A stretch of 64,000 bases of DNA. Origin: CAYJHC01 sp964369465. GTDB taxonomy: Bacteria > Bacillota > Clostridia > Peptostreptococcales > Anaerovoracaceae. Under the pieces are notes generated by a model that was given only the letters and a program-made list of their open reading frames with translations, was not told the DNA's origin and did no database searches. The DNA lies in NCBI GenBank assembly GCA_964369465.1, contig CAYJEX010000002.1, forward strand, positions 27,664 through 91,663. The letters are read 5' to 3'. The position numbers and the translations under genes were made by a program. Below are positions 35,781 through 45,058 of the stretch, piece after piece; the stretch's first letter is position 1; each line of letters begins with the position of its first letter.

Positions 35781-37019
35781 TTACAATCTATCTCCATATT
35801 TTTCTAAAACATAATCCATGTCCTTGTCTCCTCTACCACTTAGGTTTACTAACACAAAACCTGGATTATCTTCTTGTTTTGCTAATTTTATTGCATAAGC
35901 CAGTGCATGCGAACTTTCTATTGCCGGGATAATCCCTTCCATTCTTGAAAGTTCAAAGAATGCATCAATTGCATCATCATCGCCTATACAGTCATATTTT
36001 ACTCTACCTGCATCTCTTAAAAATGCGTGCTCTGGTCCAGTAGATGGGTAATCAAGCCCACTAGCTACAGAATGAACAGGCGCTGGTTCACCATCTTTAT
36101 CTTTCAACATAATACTTTCAAATCCGTGCATTACTCCTTTTTCACCGTACGTAAGTGAAGCAGCGTGTTCTCCCAAAGTAGTTCCTTTTCCTAGAGGTTC
36201 CACTCCATAAATATCTACTGGGTCATTCAAGAATGCAGAAAAAATTCCTGCAGCATTACTTCCTCCACCTACTGCCGCAACTACAGCATCAGGTAAATAT
36301 CCAGTCATTTCTTTAAACTGCGCTCTCGCCTCTTCTCCTACTACCATTTGAAAATCTCTAACCATCATTGGGAATGGATGCGGACCTACAACAGATCCTA
36401 TGCAATAAATTGCATCTTTATAGTCTTTAAGGTATGCTTCAAATGCTGAATCAACAGCTTCCTTCAAAGTTTTTAATCCGTGTGTAACAGGAACAACTTT
36501 TGCACCTAACAGTTTCATTCTGGCCACATTAGGAGCTTGTTTAGCAATATCTACTTCGCCCATATGAATTTCGCACTCTAATCCAAAAAAAGCTGCTGCT
36601 GTAGCTAAAGCTACTCCATGTTGACCTGCTCCCGTCTCAGCGATCAATTTCTTTTTACCCATATACTTAGCGAGTAATCCTTCACCCATACAATGGTTAA
36701 GTTTGTGTGCCCCAGTATGATTTAAATCCTCTCTCTTTAAATATATTTGCGTTGTCCCTAGTTTTTTTGATAATCTCTCACAGTGATATACTGGTGTTGG
36801 TCTACCTTGGAACTCTTTTCTAATTCTTCTAAGTTCATTAATAAATTGTGCAGAGTGACATATAGTATTATATGCTACTGTCACTTCTTCAAATGCAGGC
36901 ATAAGTTCTGGTGGCAAATACGCTCCTCCATATTCTCCGAATCTTCCTTCCTTATTTGGATACTCCTTAAAGTATCTTTCAAAATTAACTTCTTTCATTA
37001 CGCCATTTTTAGTACTCAT
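35781..37019 (-). CDS. trpB: Tryptophan synthase beta subunit, stand-alone
   Basis: A 412-residue canonical TrpB (TrpB1 type). The PLP lysine is in NHTGAHKLNHCMGEGLLA, with AETGAGQHGVA and the phosphate-binding GGGSNAAG following. It condenses indole and serine to tryptophan. No trpA or other trp gene is within the window, so indole would have to come from trpA elsewhere, or be scavenged. The upstream region is a T-box with a UGG specifier, so expression should rise when tRNA-Trp is uncharged. TAGAAGGAGGAAG precedes the ATG. Confidence 0.95.
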   Translation of the reverse strand: MSTKNGVMKEVNFERYFKEYPNKEGRFGEYGGAYLPPELMPAFEEVTVAYNTICHSAQFINELRRIRKEFQGRPTPVYHCERLSKKLGTTQIYLKREDLNHTGAHKLNHCMGEGLLAKYMGKKKLIAETGAGQHGVALATAAAFFGLECEIHMGEVDIAKQAPNVARMKLLGAKVVPVTHGLKTLKEAVDSAFEAYLKDYKDAIYCIGSVVGPHPFPMMVRDFQMVVGEEARAQFKEMTGYLPDAVVAAVGGGSNAAGIFSAFLNDPVDIYGVEPLGKGTTLGEHAASLTYGEKGVMHGFESIMLKDKDGEPAPVHSVASGLDYPSTGPEHAFLRDAGRVKYDCIGDDDAIDAFFELSRMEGIIPAIESSHALAYAIKLAKQEDNPGFVLVNLSGRGDKDMDYVLEKYGDRL

Positions 37020-37077
37020 TTTCTTCCTCCTTCTAACAATTGAAATTAAACGAAGGGTTCTCTGCTTTGATGAAACA

Positions 37078-37328
37078 AAAAAACACCTGTCCTATTACAA
37101 GGACAAGCGTTGCTTGCGGTACCACCTTGTTTGACGAAGTAAATTCGTCCACTCTGCAGAGTGCCATCACACCCCTTGCCTGTAACGCCGGCACACGTCT
37201 CCGATACTAAGTAATATATCTATACTTTTCTCTTCGCCCTCAGAGGCCCATTTATCTGTGACTGCATTTCCTTGGCTTCCACCATCCCAAGTTCGCTGTA
37301 AATCGTCTCTCAGCTTTACTCCCTCTTC
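37078..37328 (-). ncRNA. T-box leader (tRNA-Trp responsive)
   Basis: The minus-strand leader shows the T-box landmarks in order: a Stem I distal-loop motif (GGATGGTG... near 37289-37280), a specifier region AAATGGG in which UGG (37250-37248) reads Trp, the antiterminator T-box core AAGGTGGTACCGC (37128-37116), and a terminator stem CTTGTCCT/AGGACAGG followed by seven U near 37078-37109. UGG fits the downstream trpB. The assignment of the specifier is by position and context, not by a computed fold. Confidence 0.9.
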
Positions 37329-37351
37329 ATAGGTTTTATTCTATTGAATAA

Positions 37352-37380
37352 ATATTATCACCTTTTTTTATACTTGTCAA
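37352..37380 (-). promoter_or_regulatory. Promoter of T-box/trpB
   Basis: -35 TTGACA (37380-37375), 17-base spacer, -10 TAATAT (37357-37352) on the minus strand. The -35 overlaps the stop codon of the upstream DUF1385-PrmC gene. Confidence 0.8.
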
Positions 37381-39323
37381 TATTTTTTTTTTGCAATAAT
37401 CCCTCTTTCTTTCGATGCCAAATCATAGATTATTTCGATTTCACTATATATTTTTTCGTCATCTATCATTTCTTTTATATCACTTGCTTGCCCATGTCCT
37501 ATTTCAAAAATAAGAAATCCTCCTGGCAAAAGATAATCTTTTGTATCCTTAACAATTTTTCGATAAAAATCAAGCCCATCTAGCCCACCATCCAACGCCA
37601 ATCTTGGTTCATAATTTCTAACTTCTGGCATTAGAGAATCAAGTTCAATCATCGATATATATGGAGGATTGCTTACTATTACATGGAATTTATTTTCATC
37701 GTATTTCTCTTGGTTATGGAAATTTGAAATTTCATCACTCTTCAAAGCTTCAAAAATATCACTTTGAATAAATTTTGCATTTATACCTATTTTTTTAGCA
37801 TTTTCTTTTGCAACATTCAGTGCAACTTTGCTTATATCCAATAGAGTCAAATCCACAATGTTAGACTCCTGATCAGCTTCTTTTTTTTCTTCTTGCATTT
37901 TAGCAAGTGATATACCTATAGCCCCACTACCGCAACATAGGTCTAGAATTTTTATTTTATCCTCTTCAGTTTTCCTGTTTGACAAGAACGCCGTATCGGA
38001 TTTCAAACCTTCCAAAATTTTATTTGTTCTTTCTACAATCACTTCTGTATCATGCCTTGGTATCAAAACACTTTCGTTTACATAAAAAGTCATGCCCATA
38101 AATTCTTGTTTTTCAATAATGTATTCCAAGGGCTCTCTATTTGCCTTTCTTCTTATAAAGTTACCATATTTTTTTATGTCTGATGCAATAATTGAATCGT
38201 TCCAATGTTTAAAAATTTCACTTCTATTTATGCCTTTCATGTGGCAATACAATAGTTCACTTTGCACTTTAGCCTCACCTTGTTCAATTCCAGATTTCAC
38301 TAGCTCCTTTTGTCCTACCGTAATTAATAATTTTGCGTTATTCATCAAATTTCCATTTTCATCGCACAGTCCTTCCCCTAAAGGTCCTTCTTCATTAATG
38401 GAAGCCTTCAAAGCAGCAATGGCAACTTCTAGTTGTTTATCCGAAGGTTCAGCAGTAGTAATTTTTTGTAAATATATTCCTGGCAAACTAAGTATTTTCA
38501 CAAGCCAGTTATCACTTCTCCCCGCCCATCTTAGCAATTCGTATGAGATTCCTGCAATTACAGGAAGCAAAAGCAATCTAGACAAAATTCTCCAAAACAA
38601 ATTAGGCCAACCCAAAAATGAAAATGTTATTAAACTAATTATCAAAACAAAAACCAAAAAACTCGTCCCGCATCTCGGGTGTAACGTTGTAAATTCTCTG
38701 CAATTTTCTACCGTTAGTTCTTTACCGCTTTCATAGCAATGTATTGTTTTATGTTCTGCTCCGTGATATCTAAACACCTCTTTTATTTCTTTCACTTTAG
38801 AAACTAGAATAACATATAAAAGGAATATTAACATCCTGACTATTCCTTCTACCAAGTTTAAAAAAATGTGATTATCCCAAAGAAGCTTTCCAATTGAGAC
38901 TACTGCCGTAGGCAAAATAATAAACAATCCAACAGAAAATAATAAGGAAAAGACAACAGAAAAATATATCAAAATATTCCACGCCTTATCTTTTCCAAAT
39001 TTTTTATTTAACCATTTAGTAAATTTGTCATCTTCTAGCGCATTGTCGCCTTCGTATTTTTCCAACACATCAGCGGAATTCATTATCGTCCTAACACCTT
39101 CAATCAAAGCACCACCAAAAATCCCAATTCCTCTAATAATTGGAATCTTTGTCCATATTCCTGATTCTCGTCTTTTCTTTATATTTGCATAAAGCGAATC
39201 ATCTGGCAATCTCATCACAAGTGCCATTTTCTTTTCACCCTTCATCATTATGCCATCTAATACTGCCTGCCCTCCTACTTTTGTAGGTTTTGCATTTTTA
39301 ATAAATATTTTTTTTAAATCCAT
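37377..39323 (-). CDS. DUF1385 membrane domain fused to PrmC release-factor methyltransferase
   Basis: A single 648-residue frame joins two usually separate neighbours. Residues 1 to about 315 are a DUF1385 (YqhQ-like) protein: GGQAVLDGIMMKG, several transmembrane helices, RYHGAEHKTIHCYE and HPRCGTSFLVF. Residues from about 325 are PrmC: an N-terminal helical part (SELLYCHMKGINRSE...EPLEYIIEKQEFMGMTF), the SAM motif DLCCGSGAIG (461-470) and the catalytic NPPYI (552-556). PrmC methylates the GGQ glutamine of release factors 1 and 2. The join is in frame without a stop or an obvious error. rho lies directly upstream as in other Clostridia; prfA, the usual downstream partner, is absent. Confidence 0.88.
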   Translation of the reverse strand: MDLKKIFIKNAKPTKVGGQAVLDGIMMKGEKKMALVMRLPDDSLYANIKKRRESGIWTKIPIIRGIGIFGGALIEGVRTIMNSADVLEKYEGDNALEDDKFTKWLNKKFGKDKAWNILIYFSVVFSLLFSVGLFIILPTAVVSIGKLLWDNHIFLNLVEGIVRMLIFLLYVILVSKVKEIKEVFRYHGAEHKTIHCYESGKELTVENCREFTTLHPRCGTSFLVFVLIISLITFSFLGWPNLFWRILSRLLLLPVIAGISYELLRWAGRSDNWLVKILSLPGIYLQKITTAEPSDKQLEVAIAALKASINEEGPLGEGLCDENGNLMNNAKLLITVGQKELVKSGIEQGEAKVQSELLYCHMKGINRSEIFKHWNDSIIASDIKKYGNFIRRKANREPLEYIIEKQEFMGMTFYVNESVLIPRHDTEVIVERTNKILEGLKSDTAFLSNRKTEEDKIKILDLCCGSGAIGISLAKMQEEKKEADQESNIVDLTLLDISKVALNVAKENAKKIGINAKFIQSDIFEALKSDEISNFHNQEKYDENKFHVIVSNPPYISMIELDSLMPEVRNYEPRLALDGGLDGLDFYRKIVKDTKDYLLPGGFLIFEIGHGQASDIKEMIDDEKIYSEIEIIYDLASKERGIIAKKKY

Positions 39324-39349
39324 TTTTTCCCTTTAAAACTTATTACAAG

Positions 39350-40684
39350 TTAAAATTTAACTTTCTTAATTATATCAATAAATTCAGCATTACTTTTCGT
39401 ATGTTCCAAATGCATCAGTATAGTTTCTACTGCTTCCTGATTTGATCCATCGCCCAAAGCTCTTCTCAAGTACCAATTCGCTTCTAGCTCTTCTAGCGAC
39501 ATTAAATTTTCTTCTTTTCTAGTTCCAGATTTATTCAAATTGATAGCAGGGAATATTCTCTTCTCGGAAAGTTTTCTATCTAAATGAAGTTCCATATTTC
39601 CTGTGCCTTTAAATTCTTCGAAAATTACTTCGTCCATTCTGCTACCCGTTTCAACTAATGCCGTCGCAAGAATTGTAACGCTGCCTCCCTCTTCAATATT
39701 TCTTGCTGTACCAAAAAATTTCTTCGGTTTGTGCAATGCCCCTGGATCAAAACCTCCCGATAATGTTCTCCCCGAAGATGGCATTACTAAATTATATGCT
39801 CTAGCAAGCCTTGTAATACTGTCTAGAAGAATGACAACATCTTTACCTTGTTCTGCAATTCTTTGAGCTCTTGCAACAACCATTTCCGCTACTTTTACAT
39901 GATTTTGTGGTTGTTCATCAAATGTCGAATAAATTACAACTCCATCTCCCTTTAGAGATCTTTTGATATCCGTTACTTCTTCAGGTCTTTCGTCTATAAG
40001 TAATATAATCAATTCCGTTTCCGGATGATCCTCTTCTATTCTCTTCGCAATTAGCTTTAATAGTGTCGTTTTCCCAGCTTTTGGAGGAGAAACTATTATT
40101 CCTCTTTGTCCCTTACCTATTGGAGCTATCAAATCAATAATTCTCGTAGCTAAGTCTCTACTTGTTTTCTCCAATTTAAAACGCTCAGTCGGAAAAATAG
40201 GAGTAAGTGAATCAAAATTTCTACGATATTTTAGTTTGTCCAAACTATCGCCATTTACCGTTTCAACAAATATCAAACTTCCAAACTTACTATTGCCTTT
40301 TGCCTCCCCTGCTTTACCTTTTATTTTGTCCCCTGTTTTCAGTCTATAATTTTTTATAAACTGAGGAGAAACATATACATCATCATCACTAGTTTTAAAG
40401 TTATGAAATCTTAAAAATCCAAAGCTACTTTCTGGAGGAATTTCAAGGATTCCTTCTACAATCTTTGTTGATTCGGCTTTATCTTCCTCTCTTCTAGAAT
40501 CTGTAAAAATCTCTTTTTCTTCTACAGGCTCGCTTTTAAACCCTTCATTTTCTTCTTTTGCTTTCTCAAGTATTGCTTCTATCAATTCTTCTTTTTTTAA
40601 CCCTTCTATTTCATTTATGCCAATTGTTAAAGCTATTTCTTTAAGCTCTGCGATTTTTTTTCCACTAAAAATCTTTTTATCCAT
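39350..40684 (-). CDS. rho: Transcription termination factor Rho
   Basis: A 444-residue Rho. A short SAP-like N-terminal domain (residues 5-45) and an acidic linker precede the RNA-binding cold-shock-like domain (GILEIPPESSFGFLRF) and the ATPase core with Walker A SPPKAGKTT (199-207), IDERPEEVTD, and the Q/R-loops. It is a hexameric RNA helicase that ends untranslated transcripts. GAGAGGAAA precedes the ATG. Confidence 0.97.
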   Translation of the reverse strand: MDKKIFSGKKIAELKEIALTIGINEIEGLKKEELIEAILEKAKEENEGFKSEPVEEKEIFTDSRREEDKAESTKIVEGILEIPPESSFGFLRFHNFKTSDDDVYVSPQFIKNYRLKTGDKIKGKAGEAKGNSKFGSLIFVETVNGDSLDKLKYRRNFDSLTPIFPTERFKLEKTSRDLATRIIDLIAPIGKGQRGIIVSPPKAGKTTLLKLIAKRIEEDHPETELIILLIDERPEEVTDIKRSLKGDGVVIYSTFDEQPQNHVKVAEMVVARAQRIAEQGKDVVILLDSITRLARAYNLVMPSSGRTLSGGFDPGALHKPKKFFGTARNIEEGGSVTILATALVETGSRMDEVIFEEFKGTGNMELHLDRKLSEKRIFPAINLNKSGTRKEENLMSLEELEANWYLRRALGDGSNQEAVETILMHLEHTKSNAEFIDIIKKVKF

Positions 40685-40845
40685 AATAAAATTTCCTCTC
40701 TACTATGTTTACCATTTACTTTGTTATATTTTACTTTTATTACTATTATTGAAAATGCGATATCGAAATATATCATTTAATTCGTATCATATATGAATTA
40801 ATGGAGAAATATAAATTTTGAAATCGAATCTAGAAAATTATAGAT

Positions 40846-42663
40846 TTATATTTTGTGTATAGTAACAATTTGAAAAGATTCGGCTTTCGTTGTTACTAGA
40901 AGTTTATAATCGCCTTGTAAAGTTGTTTTTTCTATATTTGTCAATCCTGTGTAACAATCATTTGTTTTTTCAAGGAGCCTGCTGTGCAAATGAGGCGATA
41001 GTTCATTTTGAGAGAAAAGGTTTGTCTTGTCACTCTCTCCTAACATTAAAGTTTGTCTTATTACGACTATAACTGCATGATCTTCCTTTAATTCGAAGTG
41101 TTTAAGCTTCGGAGCGGTCTGTTCATTATTGATCAAAATAATACTTATCTCTTTGTCGCTTTCTGCAATAAATGTATCTTCTTTTATTCTACATCTCCCC
41201 TTAATTGCACTAAGCGTTTCAATCAATACTAGCTTTGAGGTAGAAATATAATTACAAATCAATCCATATTCCCCTGTCATCGACGAAAATATGCTGTTGC
41301 CATTAATTGTTTCATCTATCGCATATTCATACCACGTGCTATAATTTTTTATCTTGTTTTTCATTTTATTTATTACGCTTGAATCATATTTGCACAAGTT
41401 TAATTGATCCGATATATCATCAATTTTTTTTTCGTTTTTTCCTGGTTCATTAATCATGGATAAATTAGGTGATTTACTAAGAAGCAACAATAACATTTCC
41501 GTTAAACTTGCCATATTAATGTTTTTTTCATTTCTCAAGTCTACATAAATATTTTGAAGATTTATTGAATCGAATTTACAATTTAGATTGTAGTACAAAA
41601 TGAGTTCTGCCAAAGAAGCAATATACAGTTCAGACTTAAATTGATGCTCTGAAACTTCTTTTTTGTCAAATGATACCATTAAAGCAGAGTCTTCAAGGTT
41701 TGATTTGTATTTTTCCTTTTCATCTAAATTTGAATAGCCTTTAAGTCTACTAATAACATCTTCTAACAGATACGACTTCCCATAAGTTCGCGGAACATTC
41801 CTTACTTGCTTTCTATATTCAGATGGGGTCATCTCGTAATATTTCACGAAGACTTTATTCATATATGATACTGTGGAAAAGCCAGCAATATTACTAATTT
41901 GTGTAATATTAAGATCTTCGTTTAGAAGTAGCTCTTCCACATATTCAGTTCTCAGATAATTAAGTAAATCTTGAAATCCTAGTCCGAAATTATCCTTTAT
42001 CAAGTGCGACAAATAGTATATATTTAGATGTTCCAAGTTGGCGATATCATCCAATGTGATTTTCTTTTCAAGATTTTGAATAATATATTTAGTTATTCGT
42101 TCTATTCTTTCTCTTTCGTTTACAGCTAAATTTTTATGCGTTATATTAAAATTGTTTTTTTCGATGAAAAACCCTCTAAATTCTTTGACAAGCACATCAA
42201 TAAATTCATTAGCAATATTTTCAACCTCATTTTTTGAAGCATCGTTTAACTCTGCTAATGTAATTTGTGCCATATAGCGTTTCACAACATTAAGTTTGAC
42301 TCGAAAATTTTGTTCTATTTCATCACTTTGAGAAAAATCGTTTTTTTCGCATACAAACACCATATAGTCTATGTTAGGATATTTGTCCAAAAAATGATCC
42401 AACTTTATGTACATTCTAACACAGATTAAATCTTCAGAACCCTCATAGAAATAATGTAAATCATCCCAATCCACAAGAACAACATCTCCCTCTTCAAGAA
42501 AATATTGCATTTTATGAATTTTGCATCTAACGCTACCTTTCAACACAAAAACTATTTCTGTTTCTCTATGATGATGTATTGGCTCATCAATTAAGTTAGA
42601 AACTTCAACTCTAACAAAATCATTCCTGTTTTCAAATATAGTCTCCCTTATGTTGATAGGCAT
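40846..42663 (-). CDS. AraC family regulator with large C-terminal domain
   Basis: A 605-residue protein. Residues 1-120 form a cupin-like ligand domain (PIHHHRETEIVFVLKG, EEGDVVLVDWDDLHYF). The double helix-turn-helix AraC domain is at about 190-290 (ITLDDIANLEHLNIYYLSHLIKD, then ITQISNIAGFSTVSYMNKVFVKYYEMTPSEYRKQV in parts). About 300 residues of unrecognised sequence follow, reminiscent of the sugar-hydrolase-like tails (GH39-type) on some long AraC regulators but without visible catalytic motifs. It starts 9 bases after the hbd stop, so it is co-transcribed with hbd. Confidence 0.82.
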   Translation of the reverse strand: MPINIRETIFENRNDFVRVEVSNLIDEPIHHHRETEIVFVLKGSVRCKIHKMQYFLEEGDVVLVDWDDLHYFYEGSEDLICVRMYIKLDHFLDKYPNIDYMVFVCEKNDFSQSDEIEQNFRVKLNVVKRYMAQITLAELNDASKNEVENIANEFIDVLVKEFRGFFIEKNNFNITHKNLAVNERERIERITKYIIQNLEKKITLDDIANLEHLNIYYLSHLIKDNFGLGFQDLLNYLRTEYVEELLLNEDLNITQISNIAGFSTVSYMNKVFVKYYEMTPSEYRKQVRNVPRTYGKSYLLEDVISRLKGYSNLDEKEKYKSNLEDSALMVSFDKKEVSEHQFKSELYIASLAELILYYNLNCKFDSINLQNIYVDLRNEKNINMASLTEMLLLLLSKSPNLSMINEPGKNEKKIDDISDQLNLCKYDSSVINKMKNKIKNYSTWYEYAIDETINGNSIFSSMTGEYGLICNYISTSKLVLIETLSAIKGRCRIKEDTFIAESDKEISIILINNEQTAPKLKHFELKEDHAVIVVIRQTLMLGESDKTNLFSQNELSPHLHSRLLEKTNDCYTGLTNIEKTTLQGDYKLLVTTKAESFQIVTIHKI

Positions 42664-42672
42664 TTTTAACTC

Positions 42673-43518
42673 CTAATTGTACTTGTAGAATCCTTCTCCA
42701 GTTTTCATTCCAAGCTTGTTGCCTCTAACCATTTTCCTCATTAAAGGATGAGCTCTGTATTTAGGATCTCCGTATTCAGCATATAATACATCCATGATTG
42801 CCAAACAAACATCCAACCCTACTAAGTCTCCTAGTGCAAGAGGACCCATAGGATGATTTGCTCCTAGTTTCATTGCATTATCAATTCCTTCTGCATCAGA
42901 AACTCCATCTGCTAATATTCCAATCGCTTCATTTATCATTGGAATTAATATTCTATTTACTACAAACCCTGGCGCTTCTGCGACTTCAACAGGAGTTTTT
43001 CCTATTTTTTTAGTAAGTTCAAGTATTGTATCTCTTGTTTCATCTGAGGTAGTAAGTCCTTTAATTATTTCCACCAACTTCATCGCAGGTACTGGATTGA
43101 AAAAATGCATTCCTACTATTTTATCAGGTCTTGTTGTTGCTTGTGCTATTTCTGTAATAGATAACGAAGAAGTATTAGTAGCAATTATTGTTTCCGGTTT
43201 GCATAATTTATCCAACTCTGCAAATAATGCTTTCTTTTGTTCCATATCCTCTGTAGCAGCTTCAATAATAAGATCTGCATCTACTACAATATTTATATCT
43301 GTAGACCCTTTGATTCTACTCATAGTAGCATCCATCTCTTCTTGAGTAATTTTCTCTCTTGTAACGAGTTTAGTTAGATTTTTTTGCACTTTTGCAATTC
43401 CAGATTCCACAGACGACTCTCTTCTAGCTCTAAGAACAACTTCAAAACCACTTTGAGCCATTACTTGTATGATTCCCGCTCCCATTGTACCAGTTCCTAA
43501 AACACCTATTTTTTTCAT
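42673..43518 (-). CDS. hbd: 3-hydroxybutyryl-CoA dehydrogenase
   Basis: A 281-residue Hbd/PaaH-type enzyme. The NAD-binding GVLGTGTMGAGI begins at residue 4; ATNTSSLSI and GMHFFNPVPAMKLVEI carry the catalytic Ser/His region; the C-terminal dimer domain ends GEGFYKYN. It reduces acetoacetyl-CoA to 3-hydroxybutyryl-CoA in butyrate formation. The other butyrate genes (thl, crt, bcd, etf) are not adjacent, which is unusual since they normally cluster. GGAGG precedes the ATG. A 35-base direct repeat lies in its leader. Confidence 0.95.
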   Translation of the reverse strand: MKKIGVLGTGTMGAGIIQVMAQSGFEVVLRARRESSVESGIAKVQKNLTKLVTREKITQEEMDATMSRIKGSTDINIVVDADLIIEAATEDMEQKKALFAELDKLCKPETIIATNTSSLSITEIAQATTRPDKIVGMHFFNPVPAMKLVEIIKGLTTSDETRDTILELTKKIGKTPVEVAEAPGFVVNRILIPMINEAIGILADGVSDAEGIDNAMKLGANHPMGPLALGDLVGLDVCLAIMDVLYAEYGDPKYRAHPLMRKMVRGNKLGMKTGEGFYKYN

Positions 43519-43591
43519 TTTTTCCTCCAGTTCTCCGACACATCATCGGCAAAGTCAGTAGCAAAAACTAATTAATTATTACTTTCAGTAG

Positions 43592-43661
43592 ATCGTTCAC
43601 TTTAGCATCTCTTTTCTAGCCATAGCATCGTTCACTTTAGCATCTCTTTTCTAGCCATAGC
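43592..43661. repeat. 35-bp perfect tandem duplication upstream of hbd
   Basis: Two perfect 35-base copies, 43592-43626 and 43627-43661, adjacent head-to-tail. On the minus strand each copy contains ATGGCTAGAAAAGAG... ending in TGA after eight codons (a MARKEMLK peptide). The repeats lie between the hbd promoter and hbd, so they are in its leader. Confidence 0.9.
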
Positions 43662-43671
43662 ATTGTATCTA

Positions 43672-43708
43672 TTGTATATATTATACAAAAAATTCAAGTG
43701 CTTGAAAA
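43672..43708 (-). promoter_or_regulatory. hbd promoter with GntR-like dyad
   Basis: -35 TTTTCA (43708-43703), 17-base spacer, -10 TATAAT (43685-43680). A dyad TTGTATA-N3-TATACAA (43672-43688) covers the -10. The half-sites are those of the acn operator. Confidence 0.6.
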
Positions 43709-43736
43709 GGTATAATTAAATAAATCATCTTATAAT

Positions 43737-44930
43737 TTATGTTTTATTATGTTTCCTTGGAATCTGAGAAGCAAGATAGTAGTTTAAAATAGAAATTAAT
43801 ATCCCACCCACAAACACATACACATATCCAAATTCACCTACATAAAACCATGCGTATCCTGCTACCAATGGTATCAGCATCGAAACAACATGATCCATGC
43901 TTTGCCCCATTGATATTGTTTTGGAAACATCTGATTGTTTTGTGGATATTCTCCTTACATATGTCGCTCTTGCCATCATAGCAGATTCCATGAGTTTATC
44001 CAGTATATAGCAAACCACAACAATAACAAGTGCTATTTCAAAAGGAAATAAAAGTTCTGAAAAAGCAAAGCCCACGCATGCAACTGCCATTACTACTGCT
44101 TCCAATTTTAAAGCATTTCTTTCTCCCTTTTCATCAATTAGTTTCCCAAACCATGGTTTAAAAAATAAATTGAGCACACACACTACAAAAAACAACGCTG
44201 TAATAAACGAAACCGTTCTTCCAAAAATATCAATTAATAACCAAGGTGCAAAAGTAAGCGTGATTTGCTTCCTTGCTCCGTTTACTATCGCTAGTTTGTA
44301 ATAAGTTTTGTATTTTTTATTAAAAACAAATTTTTTATTTTTTTCAGTTTCTTTTTTTTCACTTTTCATTAATAAGAAAAGAATCCCTGCTAGAAACATT
44401 GCAACACCTGCCATAGTAAAAACTGTTGCGTATGTTATATTCATGAATTGATATAGAAAAAAAAGAATTCCAGATGATATTATTATTGATAGACTTCCTA
44501 ATCCCTGTATTTGCCCTAATCTTTTCCCGAAGTTGTCTCCCTCCGAAAATGTCATGGCAATCGTATTGGATAATGGCAAATAAAGATGTTGCCCCGTACT
44601 AAACATAAGTAGCGTAACAAGAACAAGTGAATACTCATTTGGAGCTAATCCAAAAAGAATAAGTCCTACACCTCCTATCATATTCGCTACGGCCGCTGTT
44701 TTTCTATCTCCTAATCCATTAAACAGTGCAATAAGAAAAACTGTAATTAACCCCGGAAATTCCCTAGGAGTTTCCAAAGCAGATCTTTCCATAACAGAAA
44801 AATTAAGTTCGTCATACAATCGATTCGCTAATGACGTAGACTCAACTGCCAAAACCATCCCCATCAAAACGCTAATAACTAAGAACAAAAACAAATCCTT
44901 AGATATTTCTTTTTTACCAATTTTTATCAT
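43737..44930 (-). CDS. MFS transporter
   Basis: A 397-residue polytopic protein with about 12 hydrophobic segments, beginning with a charged IKIGKKEISKD. The first-loop MFS pattern GLGDRKTAAV and the symmetrical LIDEKGERNALKLEA in the second half identify the major facilitator fold. The substrate is not recognisable; drug or metabolite efflux is possible. It lies alone between hbd and the AEC permease, on the same strand. Confidence 0.82.
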   Translation of the reverse strand: MIKIGKKEISKDLFLFLVISVLMGMVLAVESTSLANRLYDELNFSVMERSALETPREFPGLITVFLIALFNGLGDRKTAAVANMIGGVGLILFGLAPNEYSLVLVTLLMFSTGQHLYLPLSNTIAMTFSEGDNFGKRLGQIQGLGSLSIIISSGILFFLYQFMNITYATVFTMAGVAMFLAGILFLLMKSEKKETEKNKKFVFNKKYKTYYKLAIVNGARKQITLTFAPWLLIDIFGRTVSFITALFFVVCVLNLFFKPWFGKLIDEKGERNALKLEAVVMAVACVGFAFSELLFPFEIALVIVVVCYILDKLMESAMMARATYVRRISTKQSDVSKTISMGQSMDHVVSMLIPLVAGYAWFYVGEFGYVYVFVGGILISILNYYLASQIPRKHNKT

Positions 44931-45058
44931 TATAAAACAGACTCCCTTTTGATGTTCTATATTTCGAAATGCAGCTTACGCAAGTACCGCGTTAACTTCG
45001 CTGATTATGATTCTTTTATAGCTTATTCCTAAGATATCTAAATTTATCATCCTTTAAA

